Shown here: piece by piece, positions 51,884-61,392 of the stretch
Numbering within the stretch: the first letter of the stretch is position 1
Layout: the number at the start of each line of letters is the position of its first letter
NCBI RefSeq assembly: GCF_003346715.1
Contig: NZ_QQPQ01000016.1
Location: 62,001-126,000 of the forward strand
Source of the DNA: Oceanispirochaeta sp. M1
GTDB taxonomy: Bacteria; Spirochaetota; Spirochaetia; DSM-2461
Direction: 5' to 3'
DNA: 64,000 nt
Program-made: the position numbers and the translations under genes
Notes under the pieces: model-generated
The model's database searches: none
What the model saw: the letters and a program-made list of their open reading frames with translations, nothing else
What the model was told of the DNA's origin: nothing

Positions 51884-54800
51884 ATGCGGATACAGGACCT
51901 TAAGATTAGAAATAGACTTGTTGCCGGTTTTTTAATAGTAGGACTTCTGGTTATAATGCTTGGAGGAATATCACTTGGCAATGCTGTTCGCCTTGGGACA
52001 AATGTTGAGGATATATACAATCACCCGTTCACAGTAAGTAATGCAGTGTTGAGAATTAAAGTTAATATCTATGATATTCACCGCAAGATGAAAGATATAG
52101 CGAATGCAGAAACTGTTGAAGATCTGGAAGCACTCCGCATATATGTAGAAAGGATAGAAAACCAAACCCTCAAAGAATTCGATGTTGTAGAACAAAGATT
52201 CCTTGGAGAGAAAGACAAGGTATATGCCGCCCGAACAAGCTTTGAGGACTGGGCTGTTATACGGGCAAAGGTCATTGACTACAGTCGCAGCGGCAAACAC
52301 AAAGAATCCGCAGAAATAACAAAAAATGAAGGGGCTTCTCATATAGAGCTTCTGGAAACTGATATTCAGGGTCTTATAGATTTTGCATCAAATAAAGCTG
52401 AAAGTTTTCACTCAGATTCCTTACTCCGGGTAAGACAGGCCATGATTTATCAGATTATTCTACTGCTGACTGTTATCATCGTCAGTATTCTGGCTGGAAT
52501 GATCCTGACAAACAGTATAACCCTACCGCTGCAGGAAGTAATTTCAGGCATTGAAAAGATAGCTATGGGTGATCTTGTAAGTGAAATATCATTGAATCAG
52601 AAAGATGAAATCGGTAACCTGGCGTCTTCTTTTAGAAAAATGCAGCAGAATTTAAAAGAAATTGTAGAGGTCTCTAAAAAAGTTGCAGATAGTGATTTCT
52701 CCATGACCCTGACCCCAAAATCAGAAAAAGATGAACTCTCCACCAGCCTGAATGAAATGACGGCAAAACTGAAAAAGCTGAGCCGGGAACAGATAGATCA
52801 GAACTGGCTCAAGAGTGGTCAGGCAAAGCTGATAGAAACTCTGCAGGGTAGGAAATCCATAGAAAAGATGACTGCCGATATGATTCATTTCATGACGAAT
52901 TACCTGGAGAGTGAAGTTGGGTGTATCTACGTACTGGAAGAAGGAGAGTACCATCTGACCGGAACCCATGCTCTGACTGTCCGGAAGGATTCAAAGACAT
53001 CATGGAAGCCGGGTGAGGGTCTTGTAGGGCAGGCTGCTCTTGAAAACAACCTGATAATTATTGAGGAGATACCAGAAAATTACATGGTCATTGCCTCCGG
53101 CTCCGGTCAGGCAGCACCGCGTCAGCTGGCCCTTCTGCCCTGTGCACTGGATACAAAGGTTATTACAGTACTGGAAATCGGATCATTCAAAGCGTTCAAT
53201 GAAATACAGACCGCATTTCTCCGTTCGGTAGCCGACAATATTGCCATTGCCCTGTCTTCAGCTCAAGCCAGAGTGCAGACCGAAAAACTCCTCACCCAAA
53301 CACAGGAACAGTCGCTGATTCTGAACCAACAACAGGAGGAACTGAGGGCATCCAATGGAGAACTTGAGAAAAAAACGAAAAGTCTTCAGCAATCTGAAGA
53401 AGAACTCAGGGTCCAGCAGGAAGAACTGCGGGCAACCAATGAAGAGCTTGAAGAAAAGACAAAAAGTCTGGAAGAACAGAAAAATGTTATTGTCAGCAGC
53501 AATGTAGAACTGGAGCAGGCCAGCAGGGACCTGGAAATCAAGGCGAAAGAACTTGAAATATCCAGCCGATATAAATCAGAATTTCTGGCCAATATGTCTC
53601 ATGAGTTGAGAACACCTCTGAACAGTATGCTGATTCTGGCACAGGATCTTAAGGATAATAGGGAGAAGAATCTTACTGACCGGCAGACCCAGTCGGCAGA
53701 TATCATTTATAGAGGGGGGAATGATCTTCTAAAATTGATTAATGAGATTCTGGACCTTTCCAAGATTGAAGCCGGGAAGATGTCAGCCAATTGGGAAGAA
53801 GTGGAATTACCTGAACTTCTAGACGGCATTATCTCCAATTTCAAGGCACTGACCGATGAAAAGAATTTGCATCTGACTACACATGTGGATGAAGATCTGC
53901 CACGGACGATAAGATCAGATAAACAGAGACTGGAGCAAATTTTAAGAAACCTCGTATCCAATGCAGTTAAATTTACCAGTAAAGGCCGTGTTTCCTGTAC
54001 CATTTCCAGAGCTCCAGGTACTGACGAGAGAATAAGCATTAAGGTTAAAGATACAGGAATAGGCATCCCGGAGGATAAGCACCGGCATATATTTGAAGCC
54101 TTTCAGCAGGTAGACAGCGGGATATCCCGTAAATACGGTGGTACGGGCCTGGGATTATCGATTGTAAGAGAGATGATTAAGCTTATTAAGGGAGAAATAA
54201 GACTTAAAAGCAAAGTGGGAAAAGGATCTACGTTTGAATTGCTTATACCTATCCAACCGGAGGAAGATCCTGAAATAAAGCGGAGAAACCCTAAACCTGT
54301 CAAAACCAGAGAATCCGCAGTACATGCCCACAGGATTGCAGATGACCATGGAGATATGGAGGCCGATGATCCTAGAATCCTTGTAATAGAAGATGATACG
54401 GATTTCGCCGCAGTACTCAGGGATTTCTGCCATTCCCATAATATGAAATTCATCCATGCAGGCAGTGGAGAGCAGGGCCTTGAGTTTGCTGAGAAATTCC
54501 TGCCCCAGGGCATTATTCTGGATATAAAACTTCCGGGCATAGACGGCAGGGAAGTATTGGAGGAGTTGAAAAATAATACGGAAACAAGGCATATTCCCGT
54601 ACACATGATGTCTGCCATGGAAGAGTCTATTGATGTGTATAAAATGGGAGCAGTCGGATTCCTGACTAAACCGGCTGAAAAGGAGATGCTTGAACAGGCC
54701 TTCAATAAGATGGAGGAGCTTATCAACAGATCCATGCAAAAACTCCTTGTTGTTGAAGATAATGAAGCCATGAGGGTCGGAATAAGACAGCTAATTGAAG

Positions 54801-55552
54801 ATGATGAGGTTCAGATTGTCGAGGTCGAAAGCGGCAGGGATGCCATTGAACGAATAGAGAATGAAGCTTTTGACTGTATCATCCTGGATCTTGGTCTGCC
54901 GGACATGACAGGTTTTGAGCTGCTGCAAAAGCTTGAGGAAAGTAAAAAGATCATCAAAGTTCCACCTGTAATAATTTATACAGGAATGGAAATCACAGAA
55001 GAACAGAAGCAGGAGCTCGAAAAGCATGCTGCTTCGATCATTATTAAAGGGGTAAAGTCCAGAGAACGACTTCTGGATGAGACAACCCTGTTCCTGCACA
55101 AAATTGTTAAGGACATGCCCGAACAGAATAAAAGAATCATCAATAGTCTGTATAATAAAGATGCCCATTTTGAAGGGAAGAAGATCCTTTTAGTAGATGA
55201 TGACATGAGAAATATTTTTGCCATAGGGAAAATCCTTGAAGACAACCATATGTCTGTATTCAAAGCGGCAAATGGACAGAAGGCTCTGGATCTTCTGGCA
55301 GAAAATCCGGATATTGACCTTGTCCTGATGGATATAATGATGCCCGTCATGGATGGCCTTGAGGCAAGCAAAAGGATCAGGGCGATGGGGCAATTTAAAT
55401 CGCTCCCCATAATTGCGGTTACAGCCAAAGCAATGAAGGAAGATCAGGAGAAATGCCTGGAATCGGGGGCTAATGATTATCTGTCGAAACCCATTAATAT
55501 GGAGCAACTTCTTTCCTTAATACGTTTATGGCTGTATCATGAAGCCAAATGA
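51884..55552 (+). CDS. Giant hybrid histidine kinase with three receivers
   Basis: This 1222-residue protein has two membrane helices (about 12-34 and 188-210) flanking a four-helix-bundle periplasmic sensor, and HAMP to about 265. A GAF domain (about 315-465) precedes a long Glu/Gln-rich coiled coil (470-555). HisKA has NMSHELRTPLNS, His near residue 573, and HATPase has DTGIGIPED and GGTGLGLSIV. Three receivers follow, starting near residues 827 (VIEDDTD), 951 (VVEDNEA) and 1099 (LVDDDMR). The REC2 and REC3 aspartates are in LDLGLPDM and MDIMMPVM. The layout resembles TodS/BarA-like relay kinases. A response regulator with a zinc tail overlaps its end. Confidence 0.92.
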   Translation: MRIQDLKIRNRLVAGFLIVGLLVIMLGGISLGNAVRLGTNVEDIYNHPFTVSNAVLRIKVNIYDIHRKMKDIANAETVEDLEALRIYVERIENQTLKEFDVVEQRFLGEKDKVYAARTSFEDWAVIRAKVIDYSRSGKHKESAEITKNEGASHIELLETDIQGLIDFASNKAESFHSDSLLRVRQAMIYQIILLLTVIIVSILAGMILTNSITLPLQEVISGIEKIAMGDLVSEISLNQKDEIGNLASSFRKMQQNLKEIVEVSKKVADSDFSMTLTPKSEKDELSTSLNEMTAKLKKLSREQIDQNWLKSGQAKLIETLQGRKSIEKMTADMIHFMTNYLESEVGCIYVLEEGEYHLTGTHALTVRKDSKTSWKPGEGLVGQAALENNLIIIEEIPENYMVIASGSGQAAPRQLALLPCALDTKVITVLEIGSFKAFNEIQTAFLRSVADNIAIALSSAQARVQTEKLLTQTQEQSLILNQQQEELRASNGELEKKTKSLQQSEEELRVQQEELRATNEELEEKTKSLEEQKNVIVSSNVELEQASRDLEIKAKELEISSRYKSEFLANMSHELRTPLNSMLILAQDLKDNREKNLTDRQTQSADIIYRGGNDLLKLINEILDLSKIEAGKMSANWEEVELPELLDGIISNFKALTDEKNLHLTTHVDEDLPRTIRSDKQRLEQILRNLVSNAVKFTSKGRVSCTISRAPGTDERISIKVKDTGIGIPEDKHRHIFEAFQQVDSGISRKYGGTGLGLSIVREMIKLIKGEIRLKSKVGKGSTFELLIPIQPEEDPEIKRRNPKPVKTRESAVHAHRIADDHGDMEADDPRILVIEDDTDFAAVLRDFCHSHNMKFIHAGSGEQGLEFAEKFLPQGIILDIKLPGIDGREVLEELKNNTETRHIPVHMMSAMEESIDVYKMGAVGFLTKPAEKEMLEQAFNKMEELINRSMQKLLVVEDNEAMRVGIRQLIEDDEVQIVEVESGRDAIERIENEAFDCIILDLGLPDMTGFELLQKLEESKKIIKVPPVIIYTGMEITEEQKQELEKHAASIIIKGVKSRERLLDETTLFLHKIVKDMPEQNKRIINSLYNKDAHFEGKKILLVDDDMRNIFAIGKILEDNHMSVFKAANGQKALDLLAENPDIDLVLMDIMMPVMDGLEASKRIRAMGQFKSLPIIAVTAKAMKEDQEKCLESGANDYLSKPINMEQLLSLIRLWLYHEAK

Positions 55553-56145
55553 TAAGTGAAGAATTAAAAATCCTGATCGTTGATGACCGTGAGGAGAATC
55601 TCTTTGCTCTGGAAATGCTGCTCCATGAAATGGATGTAACAGTTATACGGACAGAATCGGGAAATGATGCCTTGAAAGCCACACTTGAGCATGATTTTGC
55701 CCTGGCCCTGATTGATGTCCAGATGCCGGAGATGGATGGCTTTGAGACAGTCAAACTGATGAGACTGAATAAACGTACCGAATTACTTCCTGTTATTTTT
55801 GTATCTGCCATATATTCAGATGAATTTTATCATGTGAAAGGTATTGAAAGTGGAGCCGTCGACTTTCTGGTGAAACCACTAAATCCGAGTATTCTCAAAG
55901 GCAAAGTCAGCGTATTCCTGAAGCTCTACAAACAAAGAAGAGAACTGGAAAAAGCGCTTGAAAATGTAGAGGCCCTGCAGGGTCTTCTCCCTATCTGCTC
56001 ACACTGTAAAAGTATTCGTGATGATAAAGGTTATTGGAGCAAACTGGAGAACTATTTTTTGGATCACAGTGATATCCTCTTCAGTCACAGCCTCTGTCCG
56101 GACTGTTTTAAAAAGCATTACCCCGAGATAGCGGATAAAGAATAG
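55549..56145 (+). CDS. Response regulator with cysteine-rich tail
   Basis: This 198-residue protein has a receiver (1-125, VDDREEN, phosphorylation Asp in LIDVQMPEMDG). A coiled linker (RRELEKALENVEALQG) leads to a tail with CSHCKSIRDDKGYW and HSLCPDCFKKH. Two CxxC pairs in such tails probably bind zinc. The tail is common on response regulators and kinases of deltaproteobacteria and spirochaetes, but its role is not known. The ATG overlaps the stop of the giant kinase, so the two work together. Confidence 0.88.
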   Translation: MISEELKILIVDDREENLFALEMLLHEMDVTVIRTESGNDALKATLEHDFALALIDVQMPEMDGFETVKLMRLNKRTELLPVIFVSAIYSDEFYHVKGIESGAVDFLVKPLNPSILKGKVSVFLKLYKQRRELEKALENVEALQGLLPICSHCKSIRDDKGYWSKLENYFLDHSDILFSHSLCPDCFKKHYPEIADKE

Positions 56146-56188
56146 TCTATAATTAGAGCGAAAGATACTTTTGACCTAAGGAGTATTT

Positions 56189-58078
56189 ATGTCAGCTTCA
56201 TCCGCTTCCAGTCATGAACTTAAACGCTCATTGGGAACAAAAGAAGTTTTTGCCATTGCAACAGGGGCAATGATCAGTTCTGGAATATTTGTTCTGCCTG
56301 CCGTTGTATACCTGAAAGCCGGTCCTTCAATTCTCACAGCATATCTTCTGGCGTCTCTCTTTATAGTCCCCTCTATGTTTTCAAAAGCGGAACTGGCTAC
56401 GGCAATGCCAAAGTCAGGAGGGACCTATTTTTTTATTGATAGAAGCTTTGGTTCTCTTTTCGGAAGTTTCTCAGGATTTGCCTCCTGGTTTTCCCTTTCC
56501 TTAAAAAGCGCCTTTGCCCTGGTGGGAATAGGTGTTTTCCTGGAACCCCTGATTCCCGTGTATTCACCAGACATGGTGAAATATATAGCCGTGGGTTTTA
56601 CTTTGATATTTACATTCCTGAACATTATGAGTGTAAAGGAGAGCGGCCGGGCTCAGTTTATAATGGTAGCTTTTCTTCTTACTATTCTTGGGGGATTTGT
56701 CATTCTGGGCATACCCCATGTGGATTTAAAACATTTTCAACCTTCTATAGTGGTGGCTGGGAATAAACTATTACTGGTAACCGGAATGATTTTTATATCC
56801 TTTGGAGGTCTTACAAAGGTTGCCTCTGTGGCCGAAGAGATTAAAGATCCCAAAAAATCCATTCCAAAAGGAATGTTCTCAGCCTATATAGTGGTTACCA
56901 TTCTCTACCTCCTTTCAATATTCGTTACCATAGGAATACTGGATTCTGAACAGATGTCTGCAACACTCACGCCTCTCTCAACTGCTGCTGCAGTCTTTCT
57001 GGGACGCCCTGGATATATTCTGCTTTCATCATCTGCTATGCTTGCCTTTATCACAACAGCAAATGCCGGTCTTATGGCTGCTTCAAGAATACCCATGGCG
57101 ATGTCCAGAGATAAGATGCTACCCCCATTCTTCGGAAAACTAAGTCGGAAATACCAAACACCCCTGGTATCCATTCTTTTAACTTCAGGATTTATGATCA
57201 GCTGCATCCTTTTCCTTGATATTGAAGATCTGGTAAAAGTAGCATCGACAATGATGCTTCTCATGTTCACCATGGTAAATATATCTGTAATTCTCATGAG
57301 ACAGAGTAAAATTGTCTCATACAGACCATCTTTTAAGTCACCCCTTTATCCTTATCTGCAGATTGCAGGAATTATTGCCTACATCGGACTCATTACGCAG
57401 ATGGGGCGTCTGCCCCTGATTCTGTCAGCCTCATTTTTCGCTCTCTCCGTACTGTGGTACTTTATCTATGTACGCCGTGAAGATTCACAGAAATCGGCCT
57501 TTATCCATATGCTGGAGCGACTGACAAATAAAGAGATTGTAGAAGATGAAACACGGTTGGAAGTTGAATTGCTGGATATATTAAGGGAGCGGGACGAGAT
57601 CAAGGAAGACCGCTTCGACACGATTATCTCAAACTCCCCTATCCTTGATATGGACAGGACTGTAAGCAGGAAAGAATTTTTCCATGAAGTAGCTCTTATT
57701 GTGGGTGAACGCTGGAATATTGAAGTAGAGAAGGTGGAGGAAAAACTGCAGCTTCGGGAAGAACAGGCATCCACACTGATCTACCCGGGTGTAGCAGTTC
57801 CCCATGCGATTCCTCATATTGTTATTGAGGGAGAGCACAGTTTTGATATCGTACTGGTAAGGAATAAGTTTGGAATAATCTGGAATGAGGCTGGAGATGT
57901 CGTCTATACAGCCTTCTGCCTTGTGGGGACAAAGGATGAACGGAATTTCCATCTCAAGGCCCTGATGTCCATTGCGCAAATTCTTCAGGACCCCGAATTT
58001 CATGCCCAGTGGACAAAAGCCAGAACTCCTGAAGAAATGCGTTCGGTTATTTTACTGACTAACAGAAGACGAACCTGA
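56189..58078 (+). CDS. APC-family amino-acid permease fused to PTS EIIA-2 domain
   Basis: Residues 1-430 of this 629-residue protein form an amino acid/polyamine/organocation permease with about twelve helices, starting LGTKEVFAIATGAMISSGIF and including FGGLTKVASVAEEIKDPKKS. Residues 430-475 are a charged linker. The C-terminal 150 residues are a PTS EIIA type 2 domain with the phosphorylatable His in PGVAVPHAIPH (about residue 539). The fusion suggests that phosphorylation from the sugar PTS tunes amino-acid uptake. It follows the response-regulator gene by 43 bases, with its own ribosome site (AAGGAG). Confidence 0.88.
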   Translation: MSASSASSHELKRSLGTKEVFAIATGAMISSGIFVLPAVVYLKAGPSILTAYLLASLFIVPSMFSKAELATAMPKSGGTYFFIDRSFGSLFGSFSGFASWFSLSLKSAFALVGIGVFLEPLIPVYSPDMVKYIAVGFTLIFTFLNIMSVKESGRAQFIMVAFLLTILGGFVILGIPHVDLKHFQPSIVVAGNKLLLVTGMIFISFGGLTKVASVAEEIKDPKKSIPKGMFSAYIVVTILYLLSIFVTIGILDSEQMSATLTPLSTAAAVFLGRPGYILLSSSAMLAFITTANAGLMAASRIPMAMSRDKMLPPFFGKLSRKYQTPLVSILLTSGFMISCILFLDIEDLVKVASTMMLLMFTMVNISVILMRQSKIVSYRPSFKSPLYPYLQIAGIIAYIGLITQMGRLPLILSASFFALSVLWYFIYVRREDSQKSAFIHMLERLTNKEIVEDETRLEVELLDILRERDEIKEDRFDTIISNSPILDMDRTVSRKEFFHEVALIVGERWNIEVEKVEEKLQLREEQASTLIYPGVAVPHAIPHIVIEGEHSFDIVLVRNKFGIIWNEAGDVVYTAFCLVGTKDERNFHLKALMSIAQILQDPEFHAQWTKARTPEEMRSVILLTNRRRT

Positions 58079-58081
58079 CTC

Positions 58082-58609
58082 TCAAGCTCTATTTTTTCCA
58101 CGTCCCCGGTTTTGGCCGCTGTCTGTTGAGCTGGTCAACTGTCTTTTAAAGGCCTCAAGATGATTCTCAGATGCACTCTTCAACTGTGTAAATACCTGCG
58201 CCACATCTTCAGCGAGATCCTGCTTCAGAAAAATCTCATACATCTTTATATTATTGATCTCCGCCTGAACAGCAATTTCTGCGGCTTCCCTTTCAGAAGC
58301 GGGAAGTACAAGATGCTCATCAGTATCAATTTCGGGAATTCTTAAATCATGATTATGATATAGATCTTCCAGGTAGGAAATATGTGTCTCTTCTGAGCGG
58401 GCTATATTGGAATATGGACGGTCCAGATCAAATTCTTTCATAAGGGCGTTATACTCAGCCAATGCCATATGTTCATCTTCAAGGGCATAAAGCAGCATCT
58501 CTTCAAGATCGTAATTCATCTGTTCTTTAGCTGCAGCAGATCCAAAATCCTCTGCATACAGTACTGACCCAAGGATTAAACCAATAGTTAATAATAAATT
58601 TCTGTTCAT
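58082..58609 (-). CDS. Exported DUF2202 ferritin-like protein
   Basis: This 175-residue protein has a signal peptide (LLLTIGLILGSVLYAED) and a four-helix ferritin-like domain. Metal-ligand motifs are ALEDEHMALAEYNAL, RSEETHISYLEDL, EINNIKMYEIF and SASENHLEAF. This is the DUF2202 pattern. The C-terminus is basic (GRGKNRA). It is predicted to be periplasmic, with a possible role in binding iron or other metal. The gene runs toward the permease gene and ends only three bases after it, with no terminator in between. Confidence 0.82.
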   Translation of the reverse strand: MNRNLLLTIGLILGSVLYAEDFGSAAAKEQMNYDLEEMLLYALEDEHMALAEYNALMKEFDLDRPYSNIARSEETHISYLEDLYHNHDLRIPEIDTDEHLVLPASEREAAEIAVQAEINNIKMYEIFLKQDLAEDVAQVFTQLKSASENHLEAFKRQLTSSTDSGQNRGRGKNRA

Positions 58610-58730
58610 AACGAACCTCCGTAACTGATATAATCACAGCATAGACAGAAGATATAAACAGAGTATGAATCATATATATATTATTTAATATATTCCTCTA
58701 AGCATTTACTGCCCCCTTACTCAGGGCTGA

Positions 58731-58759
58731 TTGATTTGAACGAAGAACCTTTATATAAA
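58731..58759 (+). promoter_or_regulatory. Sigma70-type promoter of GH13 gene
   Basis: TTGATT (58731-58736) and TATAAA (58754-58759) are 17 bases apart and lie 38 bases before the glucosidase ATG. Both match the vegetative consensus at four or five of six positions. Confidence 0.5.
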
Positions 58760-58797
58760 ACTGAGACTGCATTAAACTATAGTTGAGGATGTAACAG

Positions 58798-60432
58798 ATG
58801 AAGAATGAAAACTGCTGGTGGAAAGAAACAAGTATATATCAGATTTACCCAAGATCCTTTCAGGACAGTAACCATGATGGAATAGGTGATCTGCAGGGAA
58901 TCATCTCCCGACTGGATTATATAAAAGATCTCGGATTTGAAACCATCTGGATTTCACCCTTCTTCAGCAGTCCTCAGGCAGATTTTGGCTATGATATTTC
59001 AGACTACAAATCAATTGCTCCGGAATACGGCAGCATGGAAGACTGTGACAGTCTCATAGCTGAGGTACACAAAAGGGGTATGAAAATCGTCCTGGATATG
59101 GTTATGAACCATACAAGTGATCAGCATCCCTGGTTTTTAGAATCAGCCTCCTCCAGAGACAACCCCAAGAGAGACTGGTATGTATGGAGAGACGGCAGAG
59201 CACCGGGAAAAGCCCCTACCAACTGGCTTTCACAGGTAAGAGGAAACGGCTGGCAGTACAGTAAGAAGACTGATCAGTGGTACTGGGCTGCATTTCTCCC
59301 ATTTCAGCCGGATCTGAACTATAGAAATCCTGAAGTAAAAGAAACCATGTTTAATATCATCCGATTCTGGCTGGATAAAGGAGTTGACGGTTTCAGACTG
59401 GATATAATCGGAGCCCTCTTTGAAGACGAGGAGTTCAGAGACAATCCCTTCTCACCACAGCTGATTCCAACAGGGGAAACCAGCGATAAGATGTTCCGAT
59501 CCACTAAAATGGTAGAGAATCTGCCAGAGACAATAGAGTTTACAAAGGAACTCAGGGCTGTTATGGATGAATATGACAAGCGTTTCCTGATAGGGGAAAC
59601 CTTCGGATCTCTGAAAGATCTGAGAGAGTTCACAGGTGACAAAAGACCTGACGGACTGCATGCAACCTTCCTTTTCAACAGCATCTACACCCCATTCAAA
59701 GCCGGAAAACTCAAAAATATGCTCAGGAAATATGAAGAGTATTTTCCTGAGCCCTGGATTCCAAGTTATGTCTACGCAAATCATGACAGCATGAGGCGCA
59801 TGACAACTTTCAGGAATAATGAAAAGAAAATAAGACTTCAGACACTTTTACAACATACAGCAAGGGGTATCCCTGTCAGCTACTACGGAGAAGAAATAGG
59901 GATGAAACAGTCGACCATCCCCCGAAGTCAGGCTCTGGACCCTGTTTGTCATGAATATAATTTCCTCCCTGATATCCTTTTTAATATTGTTGAAAGACTG
60001 ACCCATGGAAGCCTTAACAGAGACGGCTGTCGAACACCCCAGCAATGGGATAGCTCCAAATATGCAGGATTCTCAGATAGCGGAAGCTGGCTGCCCGTTG
60101 GAAAGGACAAAGACACCATCAATGTAATGTCTCTGAGTAAAGACCCGGACTCCCTTTTGAATTTTTATAAAACTTTATTGAAATTTAGAAACAGCAGTAA
60201 GGTTCTTAGAAAGGGGAAATTAACTATTCTTGATGAAAAGGGAAAAATCCTTGCCTTTGAAAGGCAGGAGAATGGTGAAAGTCTGAAAATTTACATGAAC
60301 ATAGGACGTCGTAAACGGAAAATAAAACTTCCCTCCCCTATGAAGCTTGTCCTTTCCACTCATACTGGACGGCTTAAAGAACAACTTACAGAAATTGAGC
60401 TGAATCCCTGGGAAGGGGTGATTCTCAGCTAA
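58798..60432 (+). CDS. GH13 alpha-glucosidase (oligo-1,6-glucosidase type)
   Basis: This 544-residue cytoplasmic enzyme opens WWKETSIYQIYPRSFQDSNH, the hallmark of oligo-1,6-glucosidases, trehalose-6-phosphate hydrolases and sucrose isomerases. The catalytic residues are all visible: nucleophile Asp in GVDGFRLDIIG (about 202), acid Glu in LIGETFGS (about 268) and the third Asp in YANHDSMR (about 329). GAGG lies nine bases before the ATG. It stands alone, with its own promoter. The exact substrate (isomaltose, trehalose-P, sucrose) is not decided by these motifs. Confidence 0.9.
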   Translation: MKNENCWWKETSIYQIYPRSFQDSNHDGIGDLQGIISRLDYIKDLGFETIWISPFFSSPQADFGYDISDYKSIAPEYGSMEDCDSLIAEVHKRGMKIVLDMVMNHTSDQHPWFLESASSRDNPKRDWYVWRDGRAPGKAPTNWLSQVRGNGWQYSKKTDQWYWAAFLPFQPDLNYRNPEVKETMFNIIRFWLDKGVDGFRLDIIGALFEDEEFRDNPFSPQLIPTGETSDKMFRSTKMVENLPETIEFTKELRAVMDEYDKRFLIGETFGSLKDLREFTGDKRPDGLHATFLFNSIYTPFKAGKLKNMLRKYEEYFPEPWIPSYVYANHDSMRRMTTFRNNEKKIRLQTLLQHTARGIPVSYYGEEIGMKQSTIPRSQALDPVCHEYNFLPDILFNIVERLTHGSLNRDGCRTPQQWDSSKYAGFSDSGSWLPVGKDKDTINVMSLSKDPDSLLNFYKTLLKFRNSSKVLRKGKLTILDEKGKILAFERQENGESLKIYMNIGRRKRKIKLPSPMKLVLSTHTGRLKEQLTEIELNPWEGVILS

Positions 60433-60440
60433 GGAGTTCT

Positions 60441-60578
60441 TCAGCGAAGCCTTTTCTGCAGCTCTTTAACAAAGAGTACAGGTTCCCGAGGGCTTAAGAG
60501 GTAGAAGCTGCCATTCCTGACAGACCCGTAAGCAGTAACAGAATAACCATGATTACAGCATCGGCCTTTTTCACTGTT
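60441..60578 (-). pseudogene. Probable C-terminal fragment of a lost gene
   Basis: On the minus strand about 45 codons stay open (HGYSVTAYGSVRNGSFYLLS, then PREPVLFVKELQKRLR) and end at TGA (60441-60443). This reads like the C-terminus of a bacterial PH-like protein, but there is no start. In another frame (60494-60589) a 31-codon peptide with a membrane helix and a GAGGG site could be read. The fragment is judged the likelier of the two. Confidence 0.3.
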
Positions 60579-60589
60579 TCAAATTTCAT

Positions 60590-60855
60590 TCACCCTCTCT
60601 AATCTTAAACCTTCAGTCAATATTTACGAAAAACTCATTTTCAATCTAACAAAATACTTTTATAGAATCATTAAGATGATTTATAACGATATTTTCGTTT
60701 TTTATAATGATTTTAAATCATAGAAACAGTGTTTTAAACGCCTTACAGCCTAAACAGACGAATTATAAATATTAGTTTTGACTAATTTAACATTAGCGAT
60801 CTAGGATTAATACTAGCCTGTCCTATTTTCACAACAGGCTGCAGCAGGAGGGATT
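60590..60855. other. AT-rich intergenic region
   Basis: It holds a possible promoter (TTGACT at 60778-60783, TAGGAT at 60802-60807) for the 2-oxoacid oxidoreductase operon. A hairpin AGCCTGT/ACAGGCT lies in the leader (60815-60840). No gene was seen. Confidence 0.4.
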
Positions 60856-61392
60856 ATGGAACTGAAGGCAAACAAGATACCCGATGAGTTCAAGCTTATT
60901 GTTCCCAGGGGAATGAGACTCGTAAGACGTATGGAGCAGGAATTTCTGCTCGTTGAATCAGTTTACTGCCCCAAAGGGCATAATCTGATGGTGGACAGTG
61001 TCCGTATTCACGGTGAACCATCCATAAAACTGGAACTGACAGTAGGTGGACAGAAAGGGCTGGTTTTTGTAGATGCATTCTGGGGCAGTCATGCCAAGCT
61101 GTTCAGTTTTCTTCCCGAATGCGGAGAAGGAAGCCATCTGGAAGGATTCTGTCCCTACTGCCATGTTTCACTGAAAGAGGAGAATAAATGCAGTGTTAAG
61201 GGATGTGAATCCGAATCGGCGCTGGTACTGCATCTTCCTTCCAGCAGCGGCAGGGTTTATGTATGTGACAGTCTGGGATGTCCCGGACATCTGCTGGATG
61301 TGAATACCCTCCCCCATGAACTCTCTGAATCCATCAGCGGAATCAATTACTTCGGTCATGGAACTGAAGATCTCTTTGGAGGCATGGAATGA
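60856..61392 (+). CDS. Cysteine-rich protein of unknown function, oxidoreductase operon leader
   Basis: This 178-residue cytoplasmic protein has paired Cys/His motifs: CPKGH near residue 37, CPYCH near residue 99, CSVKGC and CDSLGC at about 112-142. They suggest one or two zinc ribbons. The middle has a beta-rich stretch (SIKLELTVGGQKGLVFVDAF). I do not recognise the family. It leads the operon (GGAGG upstream) and overlaps the ferredoxin gene by four bases, so it is probably an accessory factor of the 2-oxoacid:ferredoxin oxidoreductase. Confidence 0.75.
   Translation: MELKANKIPDEFKLIVPRGMRLVRRMEQEFLLVESVYCPKGHNLMVDSVRIHGEPSIKLELTVGGQKGLVFVDAFWGSHAKLFSFLPECGEGSHLEGFCPYCHVSLKEENKCSVKGCESESALVLHLPSSSGRVYVCDSLGCPGHLLDVNTLPHELSESISGINYFGHGTEDLFGGME

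Noticed and set aside
54103-54771. 222-codon minus-strand reading frame
   Set aside because: It is rich in Ser and Leu, lies inside the giant kinase gene, and has no domain.
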